Shown: positions 1 to 8,762, counted from the stretch's first letter. The stretch: 64,000 bases of DNA from PALSA-350 sp963794165 (GCA_963794165.1 CAWCCT010000003.1:372001-436000); one strand, 5' to 3'. Made by a program: numbers and translations. The notes: generated from the sequence alone by a model not told the origin.

Positions 1-453
1 CAGCAAAGCAGCCGGATGCACGCCGCGCTTGGCTAAGGAAAGAAACGGCCCCTCGAGATGAATACCCAGCGGTACCGCGGCATCCGTTGGCGGTTTTCGC
101 TCGATCACGCCGGCAATCATGTCCAGCGCGCGCAAGGTTTCCTCAATCGAGGAGGTAACGGTCGTCGGGTAAAACGCTCCCACTCCGTGCCCGGCCAGAG
201 CCACCGCGATCGCCTGCAGCGCCTCCGGAGTGCCTTCCATTACGTCGTGACCCACCGCGCCGTGTACATGGATGTTGAGATAAGCCGGCACCAGCAAAGC
301 TTCAGGATAGGAATTGCTCCCATCCGGAATTTCCGAGGAGCCGCCTTGCCGGCTAAGGATGGAAGTAATGTATCCGTCCCGCACCTCGACTAGCGGGTGC
401 TCGACTATCTCATTTCCGCGCAGGAGCCGCCGTGCAGTAATCGTGCTGGTCAT
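1..453 (-). CDS. nagA: N-acetylglucosamine-6-phosphate deacetylase, N-terminal part (runs off window)
   Basis: This is the first 151 codons of an amidohydrolase-family enzyme; the C-terminus lies beyond base 1. The start is an ATG at 453 preceded by a purine-rich GGGGAA stretch. Two NagA hallmarks are visible: the metal-binding NIHVHGAVGHD segment that opens the TIM barrel, and GIHLEGPFLS with the conserved glutamate. The family removes the acetyl group from GlcNAc-6-phosphate in the cytoplasm, feeding amino sugars from chitin or peptidoglycan turnover into glycolysis. A hairpin terminator lies upstream (508-543), so it is probably not co-transcribed with the small gene at 586-864. The strand and frame were found by translating the minus strand directly; plus-strand reading frames here are shadows. 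Confidence 0.85.
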   Translation of the reverse strand, partial: MTSTITARRLLRGNEIVEHPLVEVRDGYITSILSRQGGSSEIPDGSNSYPEALLVPAYLNIHVHGAVGHDVMEGTPEALQAIAVALAGHGVGAFYPTTVTSSIEETLRALDMIAGVIERKPPTDAAVPLGIHLEGPFLSLAKRGVHPAALL

Positions 454-507
454 CCGGTTTTTTCCCCTGGCAAGGATATCGCAAGCTAGGAAAAGCCCGT
501 AAACGAC

Positions 508-543
508 TCTCGCCGCCAAGAGACACAGCCCCTGGCGGCGAGA
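508..543 (-). terminator. Rho-independent-type hairpin
   Basis: Perfect 11-bp arms (TCTCGCCGCCA at 508-518 and its complement at 533-543) enclose a 14-nt loop. It follows the stop of the minus-strand gene at 586-864 and precedes nagA. The U-tract on the minus strand is weak (GTCGTTT), so termination strength is uncertain. Confidence 0.55.
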
Positions 544-585
544 AGTAGGGAGAACCCCGGCAACTACAGCAAGCCTGCAGTTGAA

Positions 586-864
586 CTAAATGAAGAACCC
601 GATCTGCTCCAAAACCTCTTCGCTCATTTCGACATCGCTCAGCTTGGCGGTATGGGTAAACTTCAGTTCTTCGCGAAACCGGTCCAGAACCGCGGCGTTG
701 AGGTCCGTGCGCTTGTCCAGCAGGTGGAGCAGCTCGGCGGCCGTGGTGGCGTGCTGATAATTTGCCTTGAGTCCACGCGAATTCTCGATGGTGACGGCCA
801 AAGGTAGCGTGCGAAAATCGCTGGCTTGCTGGTGGGGTGAGCGGGCTCGAATGTTGACTCGCAT
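586..864 (-). CDS. Conserved hypothetical protein, 92 aa
   Basis: A small soluble protein with no signal peptide or membrane segment and no cysteines. The middle (about residues 35-65) is rich in leucine and charged residues and is probably helical. The start is an ATG at 864 without a convincing Shine-Dalgarno. It lies between the amino-acid permease and a hairpin terminator on the same strand. I do not recognise the family. The coding case rests on clean length, codon use like its neighbours and position, so it could be a spurious call. Confidence 0.5.
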   Translation of the reverse strand: MRVNIRARSPHQQASDFRTLPLAVTIENSRGLKANYQHATTAAELLHLLDKRTDLNAAVLDRFREELKFTHTAKLSDVEMSEEVLEQIGFFI

Positions 865-944
865 ATTGGAGACGATCTTGTCATGCGAATTTGCGCTAGC
901 AAATACTACCTTAAGGGCCTGTGCATACCTGGAAGGGGTATCAC

Positions 945-2318
945 CTAGGGGGCAAAAGGCCAGTACCGTTGCCTGCGGGCAAGGAGCAGAAAAAGACCTG
1001 TGCCGCTAACGAACACACCCAGTACATAGAGCATGTACTTCCAGCCCTGGGGTTCGAAGGCTTGCACCAGGAATATATAAAGCCAGCTGCCCATGGCAAG
1101 CAACGCGGGCAACGGATAGAGCCACATGCGAAAGGGGCGGGGAGTTTCCGGGTGACGCTTTCTGAGCAGCAGAAGACCGATGATCTGGCCGACGAACATG
1201 ATCAAAATGCGGGCCAGGATCAGCGCGGTGATGATCTGTACCAGGTCGAACAAGCTGGCGATGGCAGACAGCAGGCCGACCAGCAGCAGAGACCGGTGAG
1301 GAAAGTCTTTGCGGGGGTGGGTCTTGGCGAAGAAGCGGAAGAAAGTACCGTCGAGCGCCGCGGCGAAGGGAATGCGCGAATAGCCCAGCATCATGGAGTA
1401 GACCGAGGCAAATGCTGTGACCAGCACCATGAAGGTCAAACCCTGCGAAGCCCAGAAGCCGGCCACCCGCTGCATGAAGACCGAGCCAACAGCGTCGTAG
1501 ATTACGGTTCCGGGCTGGATCATCTCCCGCCACGGCAGGACGCCGGTGAAAGCGACGGAAATTCCCAGATCCAGAAGCAGAACCAGGAGAATCGATCCTA
1601 TGATCGCCCGGGGAATCACCCGCTCAGGCTCGCGAACTTCATCGCCCAGGTGGCAGATGTTGTAGTAGCCGAGAAAGTTGAACATCACCAGCATGGTTCC
1701 ATTGCCCAGGCCAAGAAGAAACGCAATATTCAGGTGGAAGGCTCCGGGCGGAAAATCGAAAAGCAGGTGTCTTTGCAAATGCAGCCCGCCTTCCACCACC
1801 ACCCAGATGCTGGTCAGCAAGAGACCAGTCCATAGCACCAGCACGATGCGGGCAATGTCGCGAATCTTGCGGTACAACAGGACCATGGCAGCCAGGGCAA
1901 AACCGGCAGCGAGCGCGCGCATAGCCCACGGCCGGCTGACCAGGCCCTTGAACACGAAGCCGGTGTAGAGGGCCATGCCGACGGTGCCGCTGGCAATCTC
2001 CAGCGTGCCGCTAAAAAGGAATTGCCAGACGAAGAGCCACGCCATCAGGCGTCCCAGGCCTTCGCGCCCGAAACACTCGCGCAGGTAGGTATAGGAGCCG
2101 CCGGAGCTGGGGAAGGTGGTGCCCAACTCGGCAAACACCAGGCCATCCGCAATGGCGATCAGCGCTCCCACGAACCAGCACACCAGGGCTTGCGGTCCGC
2201 CCATGGTGGCGAGAATGGCCGGAACGGTGATAAACGGTCCCGTGCCCACCATGTTGGACATGTTGATGGAGATCGCATTGAGCAAGCCGAACTTCTTGGG
2301 CAGGTGGACGGTGGGCAT
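945..2318 (-). CDS. APC-superfamily amino acid permease
   Basis: A 457-residue polytopic membrane protein with about 12 hydrophobic helices. The N-terminus matches the APC (amino acid-polyamine-organocation) fold: helix 1 carries SINMSNMVGTGPF, the unwound substrate-binding glycine motif, and helix 2 is followed by the acidic segment FAELGTTFPSSGGSYTYL typical of this family. It would import or exchange amino acids across the inner membrane; the substrate cannot be assigned. The start is an ATG at 2318 with a weak ribosome site. It diverges from iolB with a 74-bp shared upstream region, which must hold both promoters. Confidence 0.85.
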   Translation of the reverse strand: MPTVHLPKKFGLLNAISINMSNMVGTGPFITVPAILATMGGPQALVCWFVGALIAIADGLVFAELGTTFPSSGGSYTYLRECFGREGLGRLMAWLFVWQFLFSGTLEIASGTVGMALYTGFVFKGLVSRPWAMRALAAGFALAAMVLLYRKIRDIARIVLVLWTGLLLTSIWVVVEGGLHLQRHLLFDFPPGAFHLNIAFLLGLGNGTMLVMFNFLGYYNICHLGDEVREPERVIPRAIIGSILLVLLLDLGISVAFTGVLPWREMIQPGTVIYDAVGSVFMQRVAGFWASQGLTFMVLVTAFASVYSMMLGYSRIPFAAALDGTFFRFFAKTHPRKDFPHRSLLLVGLLSAIASLFDLVQIITALILARILIMFVGQIIGLLLLRKRHPETPRPFRMWLYPLPALLAMGSWLYIFLVQAFEPQGWKYMLYVLGVFVSGTGLFLLLARRQRYWPFAP

Positions 2319-2392
2319 GAAATAGGGTTGAGAGTTTCAATCTAAATCATTTCCGCTGGTAGTATTTCCTAAGCGGTTAGCAGGAGCACTCA

Positions 2393-3238
2393 ATGCAACA
2401 CGAAAGCGTGGTACGCGCCCGGAAGCTGGCTCCGGATCAGGGTGGAGAGATGGTAGCTTTCACCCGCCAGGAAGCCGGCTGGGAATGGATGGGTTTTGCG
2501 GTAACGCGCTTGTTGCCTGGGCAGACAAAGGAGGCGCGCACCCGCGGCGAGGAGATGGTTCTGCTGTGGCTGGGCGGACGCTGTACCGCCGACTGGGGTG
2601 CCGGCCGCGAATCGGTGGGAAGCAGAGAGGATGTGTTTGACGGTCTTCCTTATGCCCTCTATTTGCCGGACGATCATCGGGTCACGATAAAGGCCGAAAC
2701 GGTTTGTGAAATAGCGGAGTGCCGCGTGCCATCCACAGCCAGGCTTGAACCTTTCCTGGTAAAGCCGGCGGACGTCGCCAGTAATCTGCGTGGGGGGGAG
2801 AACGCGTCGCGGCAAATTGTCGAAGTGATCGGTTCTTCCTTTCCGGCCGACAAACTGGTGGTTTTTGAGGTCTACACTCCGGGTGGCAACTGGTCGAGTT
2901 ATCCTCCGCACAAGCACGATGTTCATCAACCACCGGAAGAAGTCGATCTGGACGAGATCTACTACTACCGCATGAGGAACGGGCGCGGCTTTGCGCTGCA
3001 GAACCTGTATCCTGCCGATCATTCGCGCGACGCATTGGTAAAGGTGGGTGATGGAGACGTAGTCCTGGTCAGGGATGGCTACCATCCGGTGGTGGCCGGG
3101 CCTGGGTACGACACCTACTACCTCAACTTCCTGGCCGGAACATCGCGCACCATGACGGTGACAGAAGACCCGGAGCACGTCTGGCTCCGCTCCACCTGGA
3201 AGCAAACCGATCCCCGCCTGCCGCTGGTACACGGTTGA
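2393..3238 (+). CDS. iolB: 5-deoxy-glucuronate isomerase
   Basis: A 281-residue bicupin enzyme of myo-inositol catabolism that isomerises 5-deoxy-D-glucuronate to 5-dehydro-2-deoxy-D-gluconate in the cytoplasm. The second cupin is diagnostic: WSSYPPHKHD supplies metal-binding histidines, then EVDLDEIYYYR supplies the glutamate, and GYHPVVAGPGYDTYYLNFLAG closes the barrel. Length fits the family (about 270-300). The ATG at 2393 has AGGAG seven bases upstream. It stands alone here: no iolA, C, D, E or G lies next to it, so the rest of the pathway must be elsewhere. Its stop codon is immediately followed by a long inverted repeat that may terminate transcription. Confidence 0.92.
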   Translation: MQHESVVRARKLAPDQGGEMVAFTRQEAGWEWMGFAVTRLLPGQTKEARTRGEEMVLLWLGGRCTADWGAGRESVGSREDVFDGLPYALYLPDDHRVTIKAETVCEIAECRVPSTARLEPFLVKPADVASNLRGGENASRQIVEVIGSSFPADKLVVFEVYTPGGNWSSYPPHKHDVHQPPEEVDLDEIYYYRMRNGRGFALQNLYPADHSRDALVKVGDGDVVLVRDGYHPVVAGPGYDTYYLNFLAGTSRTMTVTEDPEHVWLRSTWKQTDPRLPLVHG

Positions 3239-3480
3239 AACATTTCCAGGAAAGGTCCGTTGAACCGCAGATCCTTCGGCTGCGCTCGGGATGACAAAGG
3301 GGAGGGTGGCGCTCCCATTGAGAGCGATGACCTGGCAACAAACCGAAGGGTGCCCCAGGTCTCGCTTTTGAGACCTGGGATCCCGCAACCGATTTCGAAT
3401 GGAAGTGCGCCCTCCTCTTTGTCATCCCGAGCGCAGCCGAGGGACCTGCGGTTCAGCGGACCTTTCCTGGAAATGTTTTT
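3238..3480. repeat. Long inverted-repeat element 1 (about 80-bp arms)
   Basis: The left arm (about 3238-3318) and right arm (about 3400-3480) are near-perfect reverse complements. Each reads from AAACATTTCCAGGAAAGG through ACCGCAG to GGGATGACAAAG. The centre contains another hairpin, CCCAGGTCTC/GAGACCTGGG, with a six-base loop. Part of the arm (ACCGCAGGTCCCTC and CTCGGGATGACAA) recurs in element 2 at 14587-14754. The element fills the whole space between the convergent iolB and LacI genes and even supplies the LacI stop codon, so it may act as a bidirectional terminator. Confidence 0.85.
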
Positions 3481-4597
3481 AGGGCGTTCTGCGGCGTGCC
3501 TTGGTCACCAGCGCTGGAAGGCCAGGGGTGGCATTCACGCTGCTCGAACTCTTTCGCAGCCCGAAGCCGCATGACTCCCGTACACAAAGATGGGGCGCGA
3601 TCCTGTGCGTGACGGCCGGTGTGCTCTTGCCTGCGATTCGATCGAGAAGAAGTTCAGTCGCCAGGCAGCCAACTTCATACTTGGGCAGTTCCATCGCCGT
3701 AAGTGGCGGATCAAATAAACGGAGCCAGGGGTAGTCATCCAGGGTAATGAGCCCGAAATCCTCTGGACACCGCATCCCCATCTCCTGCGCTGCTTGGAGA
3801 AAGCCAACCGTCATCAGAAAATTGGCCACGAAAACCGCATCCGGACGATGCGGCAACAGCGACAGACCGGCCCGGTGCCCGGAGTCGATACGGTAGTCTC
3901 CTTCATACACCAGCTTGGGATCGAAGCGCAGACCACTGGCCTTGAGCGCCTTCTTGAATCCCTGCAGCCGCGTCCTGCCGTTGCTTACGTTGAGTGGGCC
4001 GCCCACCATGGCAATAGTTTGATGGCCGATCCTGGCCAGGTGCGAAACCGCTTCAAAGCTACCCTGGAGATCGTCGGTAATCACCGCGTCTTCAGTGAGG
4101 CTGGGATAGGTGCGCATCATGAGCACGGTGGGAACATTCAAGCCCGATAACAGGCTGATGGTTTGTGGGCTTAACTCGCCTGGCGATTTGGTAAGCAGAA
4201 TGCCGTCCACTCGCTTGGCCACCAGCAAGTCGAGATAGAGCTCTTCTTTTTCCAGGATTCCGTCGCTGTTACAGAGAAGAATACTGTACCCGCGCTTCTG
4301 CGCCGTATCTTCGGCGCCGCGCACCAGCATAGGGAAAAAAGGATTGGAAATATCGGGAACGATCACCCCCAGCGTACGGGTGCGCTCGTTGGCTAGACTT
4401 TGGGCGAGAGAATTGGGGCGGTAGTTCAGCTTGAGGATGGCGGCATCCACGCGCTTTTTGAGCGGTGCGCCGACATGGCTCTTGTTGTTGATGACCGCCG
4501 ACACGGTAAACACCGAAACCCGTGCTTCGCGCGCGACATCATAAATAGTAGGAGTTTTACGTTTGGAAGCCCGGGAACCGCGTGCTAAATCGGCCAT
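3479..4597 (-). CDS. LacI-family transcriptional regulator
   Basis: A 372-residue repressor-type protein. The N-terminal helix-turn-helix (TIYDVAREARVSVFTVSAVIN, then the hinge helix YRPNSLAQSLA) binds DNA. It is followed by a periplasmic-binding-protein-like domain (TLGVIVPDISNPFF to the C-terminus) that senses a sugar or related ligand. I chose the ATG at 4597; an upstream TTG at 4642 would add 15 residues without a clear ribosome site. It lies convergent to iolB and downstream of an M61 peptidase, and its ligand is unknown. The stop codon is inside the end of repeat element 1, suggesting the element's insertion trimmed or replaced the native 3' end. Confidence 0.88.
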   Translation of the reverse strand: MADLARGSRASKRKTPTIYDVAREARVSVFTVSAVINNKSHVGAPLKKRVDAAILKLNYRPNSLAQSLANERTRTLGVIVPDISNPFFPMLVRGAEDTAQKRGYSILLCNSDGILEKEELYLDLLVAKRVDGILLTKSPGELSPQTISLLSGLNVPTVLMMRTYPSLTEDAVITDDLQGSFEAVSHLARIGHQTIAMVGGPLNVSNGRTRLQGFKKALKASGLRFDPKLVYEGDYRIDSGHRAGLSLLPHRPDAVFVANFLMTVGFLQAAQEMGMRCPEDFGLITLDDYPWLRLFDPPLTAMELPKYEVGCLATELLLDRIAGKSTPAVTHRIAPHLCVRESCGFGLRKSSSSVNATPGLPALVTKARRRTP

Positions 4598-4658
4598 ACC
4601 TCTCTTTTCCCCAATCCAGGCAGCGGAAGGATCAACACTCAAGAAATTCTAGCATCTG

Positions 4659-6554
4659 TTAGCGGGCTCTCCGCGGGGCAAGAATCGGTGTTAGCAAATC
4701 CGGTTTGCCGGAGATTCGGGCGAGGTGCGGCGAGTGTAAACCCCCGTGATAGTCCACCGAAAACTCGGCGTAGTAACCATCTGTCAGAGTAAGAAGATCA
4801 ATTGCCTCGCTGCCAGTCTCCGCGCCGACGATGGCCTGGCGCAGTAAGTCAGCCGAGTAGACGCGGTGGTTGACTCCCACTAACTTCGCTGCCGGAGCCA
4901 GGCCAGCCCGGCCTGCGGCCAAGTCAGGAGCAACATCCGCGATCGTTCCATCCTGGTCGATGACCAGCCCGATCGAAGTTGAGAGATCGGTCTGCTGGGA
5001 GATACTTTCCGCATCGATCGCGGCCTGGTTTGGCTCGTCGGTATAGACAACCGTCCATCCCGCCGCTTCGAGACCCGGCGAAACCGGAGTGGGACGCGTG
5101 GCTAGGAGATCACCCTGGAGAAGAGCATTCCAGTCATAGGGAACGACCTGGTTCAACGCCGAAATCAGGTCCTGGTAGGTGTACGGCTTCACCGCGATCA
5201 CTCCGTCAGGCGGGCCAAAAAAGTCAGCGGCAAAGTTATCCAGGCTGCGCGCCCCCTTGCTTTTTTCTCTCAGGACGCTATCCACCTGTAACCAGAGCAG
5301 TGGCCCTTCCCGATAGAAATCCGTGGAACGGCGAAGGATCGTCCACGGCTCGCCAGCGGAGTACAGCAACTGCGCCGATCGCGAAACATCCTGCAAGTTT
5401 CGCCAGCTGCGGCCTGTGCGTGTGTCCATCTCCGCCTGGTAAATTGCCAATCGGTCCTTTACCTGGGCACCGGTTTCCAGCCCGGCCCGCGCTGCCAGAA
5501 CCTCCGCCCAATAGCTGGTAAGGCCCTCGTAGACCCACAGCAGATCGCCAACCATCGGTTGCTGGTAGTCAGGCGTTGCCAGGCCGGCGGGCCGTCTGAA
5601 TTTCCCATTCCACGAGTGAATCATCTCGTGGGCCAGCAGATTCCCAGCTTCGGCGGAGAAGGAACTGTTTACCATGCCCAATGTCGGTATCTGCTCATCG
5701 CTCGACTGGTGATGTTCCAGGCCGTCGCTGGCCTCGCCTTGCGCTTCCACCAGGAAGTGGTAGCTCGCATAATGATGCGACCGGAACAAGGCCCAGGCTT
5801 CGGATACCAGGTTGCGGAAAGCCGCAACTCGTTCCGGCGGAAGGTTGAGGCCTTCCGGCGATTCCTCAAAGAGGTCCAGCAGATGGCGCTGCGCGAAGCC
5901 CTTCGGCGTGATATCGAACTCGCGCATGATGGATCCGCACATTAGGGGTGAATCGATCAGCGTGGTGAGCGATACGGGGTCAAAATGAACGCTGCCGCCC
6001 TGCGCTGATGGATTCGGCAGCGCTGTCGCGTACGACCACTTCTCAGGAAGCTTCACCGAAGCGGAGATAGTGACCTGATCCGCGATGGTGTCCGCAGGAT
6101 ACAGAACCAGCTGATCCCAGTTCACGTCTCCTTGCACTGGAGTGGAGGTGTTGCCGGGGCCGAAATCGTTTCCCGCTACATAGGACCCCACGAGGTTGAA
6201 CTCGGCTATCAGCAGATTAGTTCCCGCAGGAACCGGGATATGGAAGCGGAACATATCCACCGGGTCGCGGGCCCAGGCAACACTCTTGCCGTTTGCGCTA
6301 AACCGCAGGTTTACCAGATCGGCGATAGGTCCGGTTGGAGCATGGTTTCCGGGAATCCACTTCGGGTACACGAGATCAACTATGTGAGCCGACGGCGAAG
6401 CCACTGGAAAAGACTCACGAACGGAGAGGATTTTTCTCGAGATGGTGGTTGCGTCGACGTCCAGGGTGATGGTGGCTGGCGTTGTCTGCGGGAAGGCCGC
6501 TGTCGCTAATAAAACAAGGGGAAACAAGACAGATCGCAAAAAAAGAAAACGCAA
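4659..6554 (-). CDS. Secreted M61-family peptidase with PDZ domain
   Basis: A 631-residue zinc metallopeptidase of the glycyl aminopeptidase (M61) type. A signal peptide covers about residues 1-22. The N-terminal beta domain includes VYPKWIPGNHAPTGPI, conserved in M61 proteins. The catalytic HEMIHSWNGKF is near residue 309, followed by the downstream WVYEGLTSYWAE zinc-ligand glutamate. The last ~100 residues form a PDZ-like domain (GLVIDQDGTIADVAPDLAAGRAGL). It probably acts in the periplasm or outside the cell. No ATG is available near the 5' end: the start is a TTG at 6554 with AGGAG ten bases upstream. The divergent toxin-antitoxin operon begins 61 bp away. Confidence 0.87.
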   Translation of the reverse strand: MRFLFLRSVLFPLVLLATAAFPQTTPATITLDVDATTISRKILSVRESFPVASPSAHIVDLVYPKWIPGNHAPTGPIADLVNLRFSANGKSVAWARDPVDMFRFHIPVPAGTNLLIAEFNLVGSYVAGNDFGPGNTSTPVQGDVNWDQLVLYPADTIADQVTISASVKLPEKWSYATALPNPSAQGGSVHFDPVSLTTLIDSPLMCGSIMREFDITPKGFAQRHLLDLFEESPEGLNLPPERVAAFRNLVSEAWALFRSHHYASYHFLVEAQGEASDGLEHHQSSDEQIPTLGMVNSSFSAEAGNLLAHEMIHSWNGKFRRPAGLATPDYQQPMVGDLLWVYEGLTSYWAEVLAARAGLETGAQVKDRLAIYQAEMDTRTGRSWRNLQDVSRSAQLLYSAGEPWTILRRSTDFYREGPLLWLQVDSVLREKSKGARSLDNFAADFFGPPDGVIAVKPYTYQDLISALNQVVPYDWNALLQGDLLATRPTPVSPGLEAAGWTVVYTDEPNQAAIDAESISQQTDLSTSIGLVIDQDGTIADVAPDLAAGRAGLAPAAKLVGVNHRVYSADLLRQAIVGAETGSEAIDLLTLTDGYYAEFSVDYHGGLHSPHLARISGKPDLLTPILAPRRAR

Positions 6555-6580
6555 TTGGTTTTAACTCCTCTGTCCGGGCT

Positions 6581-6597
6581 GTACGACACCATCGTAC
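6581..6597 (+). promoter_or_regulatory. Putative RHH antitoxin operator (inverted repeat)
   Basis: A perfect interrupted palindrome, GTACGA-cacca-TCGTAC, lies 18-34 bp upstream of the antitoxin ATG, in the divergent region shared with the M61 peptidase. Ribbon-helix-helix antitoxins usually autorepress through such sites. Binding is inferred from position and symmetry only. Confidence 0.45.
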
Positions 6598-6614
6598 CAT
6601 GTCATACTGCCATC

Positions 6615-6899
6615 ATGAGCATGTCCAGATCACGTGCCTCTCGAGTTTTCACCGTCAGCTTTCCTGAAGATCTAGCTCAGCAAGTCGAGAAGCTTGCACA
6701 ACAGGAAAGCCGCAATATCAGCGAGCTTTTCCGCGAAGCTTTTCGCAGCTACCGCCTGGAACGCATTCACAGAAAGCTAGACACTGTTCGCGGCAAAACG
6801 CGGGGCGCCAATCGCCCGATGTATACGGAAGACGATGTCGAACGCCTCGTAGACGAGATCCGAGCCGAGCTTTCAGGTAACCGGAAGACGAAGTTGTGA
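6615..6899 (+). CDS. Ribbon-helix-helix (CopG-type) antitoxin
   Basis: A 94-residue protein. The N-terminal segment RVFTVSFPEDLAQQVEKLAQQESRNISELFREAFRSYRLERI is a classic RHH DNA-binding fold: a beta strand then two helices. The acidic C-terminal half (TEDDVERLVDEIRAEL) would neutralise the toxin. ATG codons at 6615 and 6621 are both plausible; longer upstream extensions look non-coding. It overlaps the PIN gene by four bases (GTGA), showing translational coupling. Together they form a type II toxin-antitoxin module. Confidence 0.85.
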   Translation: MSMSRSRASRVFTVSFPEDLAQQVEKLAQQESRNISELFREAFRSYRLERIHRKLDTVRGKTRGANRPMYTEDDVERLVDEIRAELSGNRKTKL

Positions 6900-7330
6900 T
6901 CGTTGTCGTGGATTCCGGTGTCTGGATTTCCGCCCTCCATTTCGGCGGCATCCCACTGGCCGCGTTGGACCAGGTCTTCCTAGGCGACGAATTAGCCATT
7001 TGTGACCAGATCGTGATGGAGATCCGTGCAGTCTTGATCAGAAAGTTTCAATGGGAGGATAGTGATCTTGCCGACGTTCTAGACGAATACTTGTCCGGAG
7101 CATTCAAGGTTTTGGTAAACGGCACGCTTCGAGGAGTTTGCCGGGATCCTAAAGATGACATGGTGCTTGAATGCGCTGTCAATGCTGAAGCAGGACTCGT
7201 CGTCACCGGAGATAACGACATTCTTGCCATGGGTAACTTTGGAGATATTCGGATCGTCACGCCGCGAACCTATCTTTCGGACGCCACCGGGAACCGAAAT
7301 CCCGGTTTACGCGGAAAGGCCACGCTCTGA
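6896..7330 (+). CDS. PIN-domain toxin (ribonuclease)
   Basis: A 144-residue PIN-domain protein of the COG1569-like group. The acidic residues of a PIN nuclease are in place: the aspartate in VVVDSGVWISAL, a glutamate in CDQIVMEIRAV, aspartates in CRDPKDDMVLECAV and in VTGDNDIL. Such toxins cleave RNA when freed from their antitoxin. Translation starts at GTG 6896, overlapping the antitoxin stop. The last ~12 residues are poorly conserved in character. Its stop codon overlaps the apparent CTG start of the serine deaminase by four bases, an unusual arrangement that could make sdaA part of the same transcript. Confidence 0.87.
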   Translation: MIVVVDSGVWISALHFGGIPLAALDQVFLGDELAICDQIVMEIRAVLIRKFQWEDSDLADVLDEYLSGAFKVLVNGTLRGVCRDPKDDMVLECAVNAEAGLVVTGDNDILAMGNFGDIRIVTPRTYLSDATGNRNPGLRGKATL

Positions 7331-8757
7331 AGCACAGTCTCTTTGAACTATTCAAGGTCGGCATTGGGCCATCGAGCTCGCACACCATGGGGCCGATGCG
7401 GGCAGCGCTTCGTTTCGTCACCGAACTGCAGGCAAATGGACTGACGTTGCGGACCGAATCCATAAGGGTCGAACTTTATGGCTCCCTTGCGCTAACCGGT
7501 CATGGACATGGCACTGATCGGGCCATCCTCCTTGGGCTGTCCGGTCAAACGCCGGAAGGCGTCGATCCCAGTCAAATCGAAGCGATGCTCTCCGCGATTC
7601 GTGCTGCCAGAACCTTGGACTTGCCAGGTCTCCACACCATCGCCTTCGAAGAACGAAAGCACTTGATTTTCCGTCGCGATCAGATGTATCCCGTCGCTAA
7701 TGTTATTTCTCATCCCAACGGCATGCGCTTTTCTGCTTTCGACCAAGAAGGAGCTTTGCTTGCGGAGCGGATTTTCTTTTCCATCGGCGGTGGTTTTATT
7801 GTTTCTGAAGACGAGCGTGTTGCCGCGCAGGCTCCGGTCGAAGATCAGGCGAGACCGCTTCCATATCCTTTCCACAGCGCACAAGAACTCCTGGAGAAAG
7901 CGGCGGCCGCTAACATCACGATCCCACAACTGATGTTGGCCAATGAGTGTGCGTTGCTCGAGAGTGGCACGGAGGAAGAAATTCGTCGTGGCATTCTCCA
8001 CATCTGGCAAGTGATGCGCGAATGCACCCAGCGTGGAATGGAAGCGGAGGGTATCCTCCCCGGCGGTCTGAAAGTCCGCCGTCGCGCACGAAAGCTGGCC
8101 GCGCGATTGCGTGCCGGCGGTTCTAGGGATCCGCTCTCCGCGCTTGACTGGATCACCGTGTACGCCATGGCAGTCAACGAAGAAAACGCGGCCGGGGGGC
8201 GCGTGGTGACCGCCCCTACCAACGGTGCTGCCGGCGTCGTTCCGGCCGTGGCCCACTACTACCAGGAGTTCATCGACGGAGCAAACGAAGAAGGCATCCT
8301 GCGCTACTTCCTCACCGCAGCGGCTATTGGCATTCTCTACAAGGAAAACGCCTCCATCTCTGGAGCCGAAGTAGGCTGCCAGGGCGAAGTTGGCGTCGCG
8401 TCTTCCATGGCGGCGGCCGGACTGGTTGCGGCAATCAACGATCCCCAGGTAACATCGCTGACCGCAGCAGAGATCAATGACCGCATCGAACACGCCGCAG
8501 AGATAGGAATGGAGCACCACCTGGGCATGACCTGCGATCCTATCGGAGGGCTGGTGCAGGTTCCGTGTATCGAGCGCAATGCAGTGGGAGCAATCAAGGC
8601 GGTCAATGCCAGCCGCATGGCCATGAATGAGTCGGAAGGCCACAAGGTTTCACTCGATCAGGTCATCAAGACCATGTATCAGACTGGCCTCGACATGCAA
8701 TCGCGCTATAAGGAGACTTCGCTCGCGGGCTTGGCGCTGAATGTGATTGAGTGTTGA
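7327..8757 (+). CDS. sdaA: L-serine ammonia-lyase (iron-sulfur type), CTG start
   Basis: A single-chain L-serine deaminase of about 476 residues converting serine to pyruvate and ammonia. The first ATG in frame (7387) would delete the conserved N-terminus: reading upstream gives LKHSLFELFKVGIGPSSSHT, containing the family signature GPSSSHTMGP. Frame 1 has a stop at 7231-7233 and no ATG, GTG or TTG between it and 7387, so the only plausible start is CTG at 7327, with GGAAAGG seven bases upstream. The alpha domain shows TAPTNGAAGVVPA, EVGCQGEVGVASSMAAAGL and GMTCDPIGGLVQVPCIERN, carrying the cysteines for the 4Fe-4S cluster. CTGA overlaps the PIN stop. Confidence 0.9.
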   Translation: MKHSLFELFKVGIGPSSSHTMGPMRAALRFVTELQANGLTLRTESIRVELYGSLALTGHGHGTDRAILLGLSGQTPEGVDPSQIEAMLSAIRAARTLDLPGLHTIAFEERKHLIFRRDQMYPVANVISHPNGMRFSAFDQEGALLAERIFFSIGGGFIVSEDERVAAQAPVEDQARPLPYPFHSAQELLEKAAAANITIPQLMLANECALLESGTEEEIRRGILHIWQVMRECTQRGMEAEGILPGGLKVRRRARKLAARLRAGGSRDPLSALDWITVYAMAVNEENAAGGRVVTAPTNGAAGVVPAVAHYYQEFIDGANEEGILRYFLTAAAIGILYKENASISGAEVGCQGEVGVASSMAAAGLVAAINDPQVTSLTAAEINDRIEHAAEIGMEHHLGMTCDPIGGLVQVPCIERNAVGAIKAVNASRMAMNESEGHKVSLDQVIKTMYQTGLDMQSRYKETSLAGLALNVIEC

Positions 8758-8762
8758 ACTGC

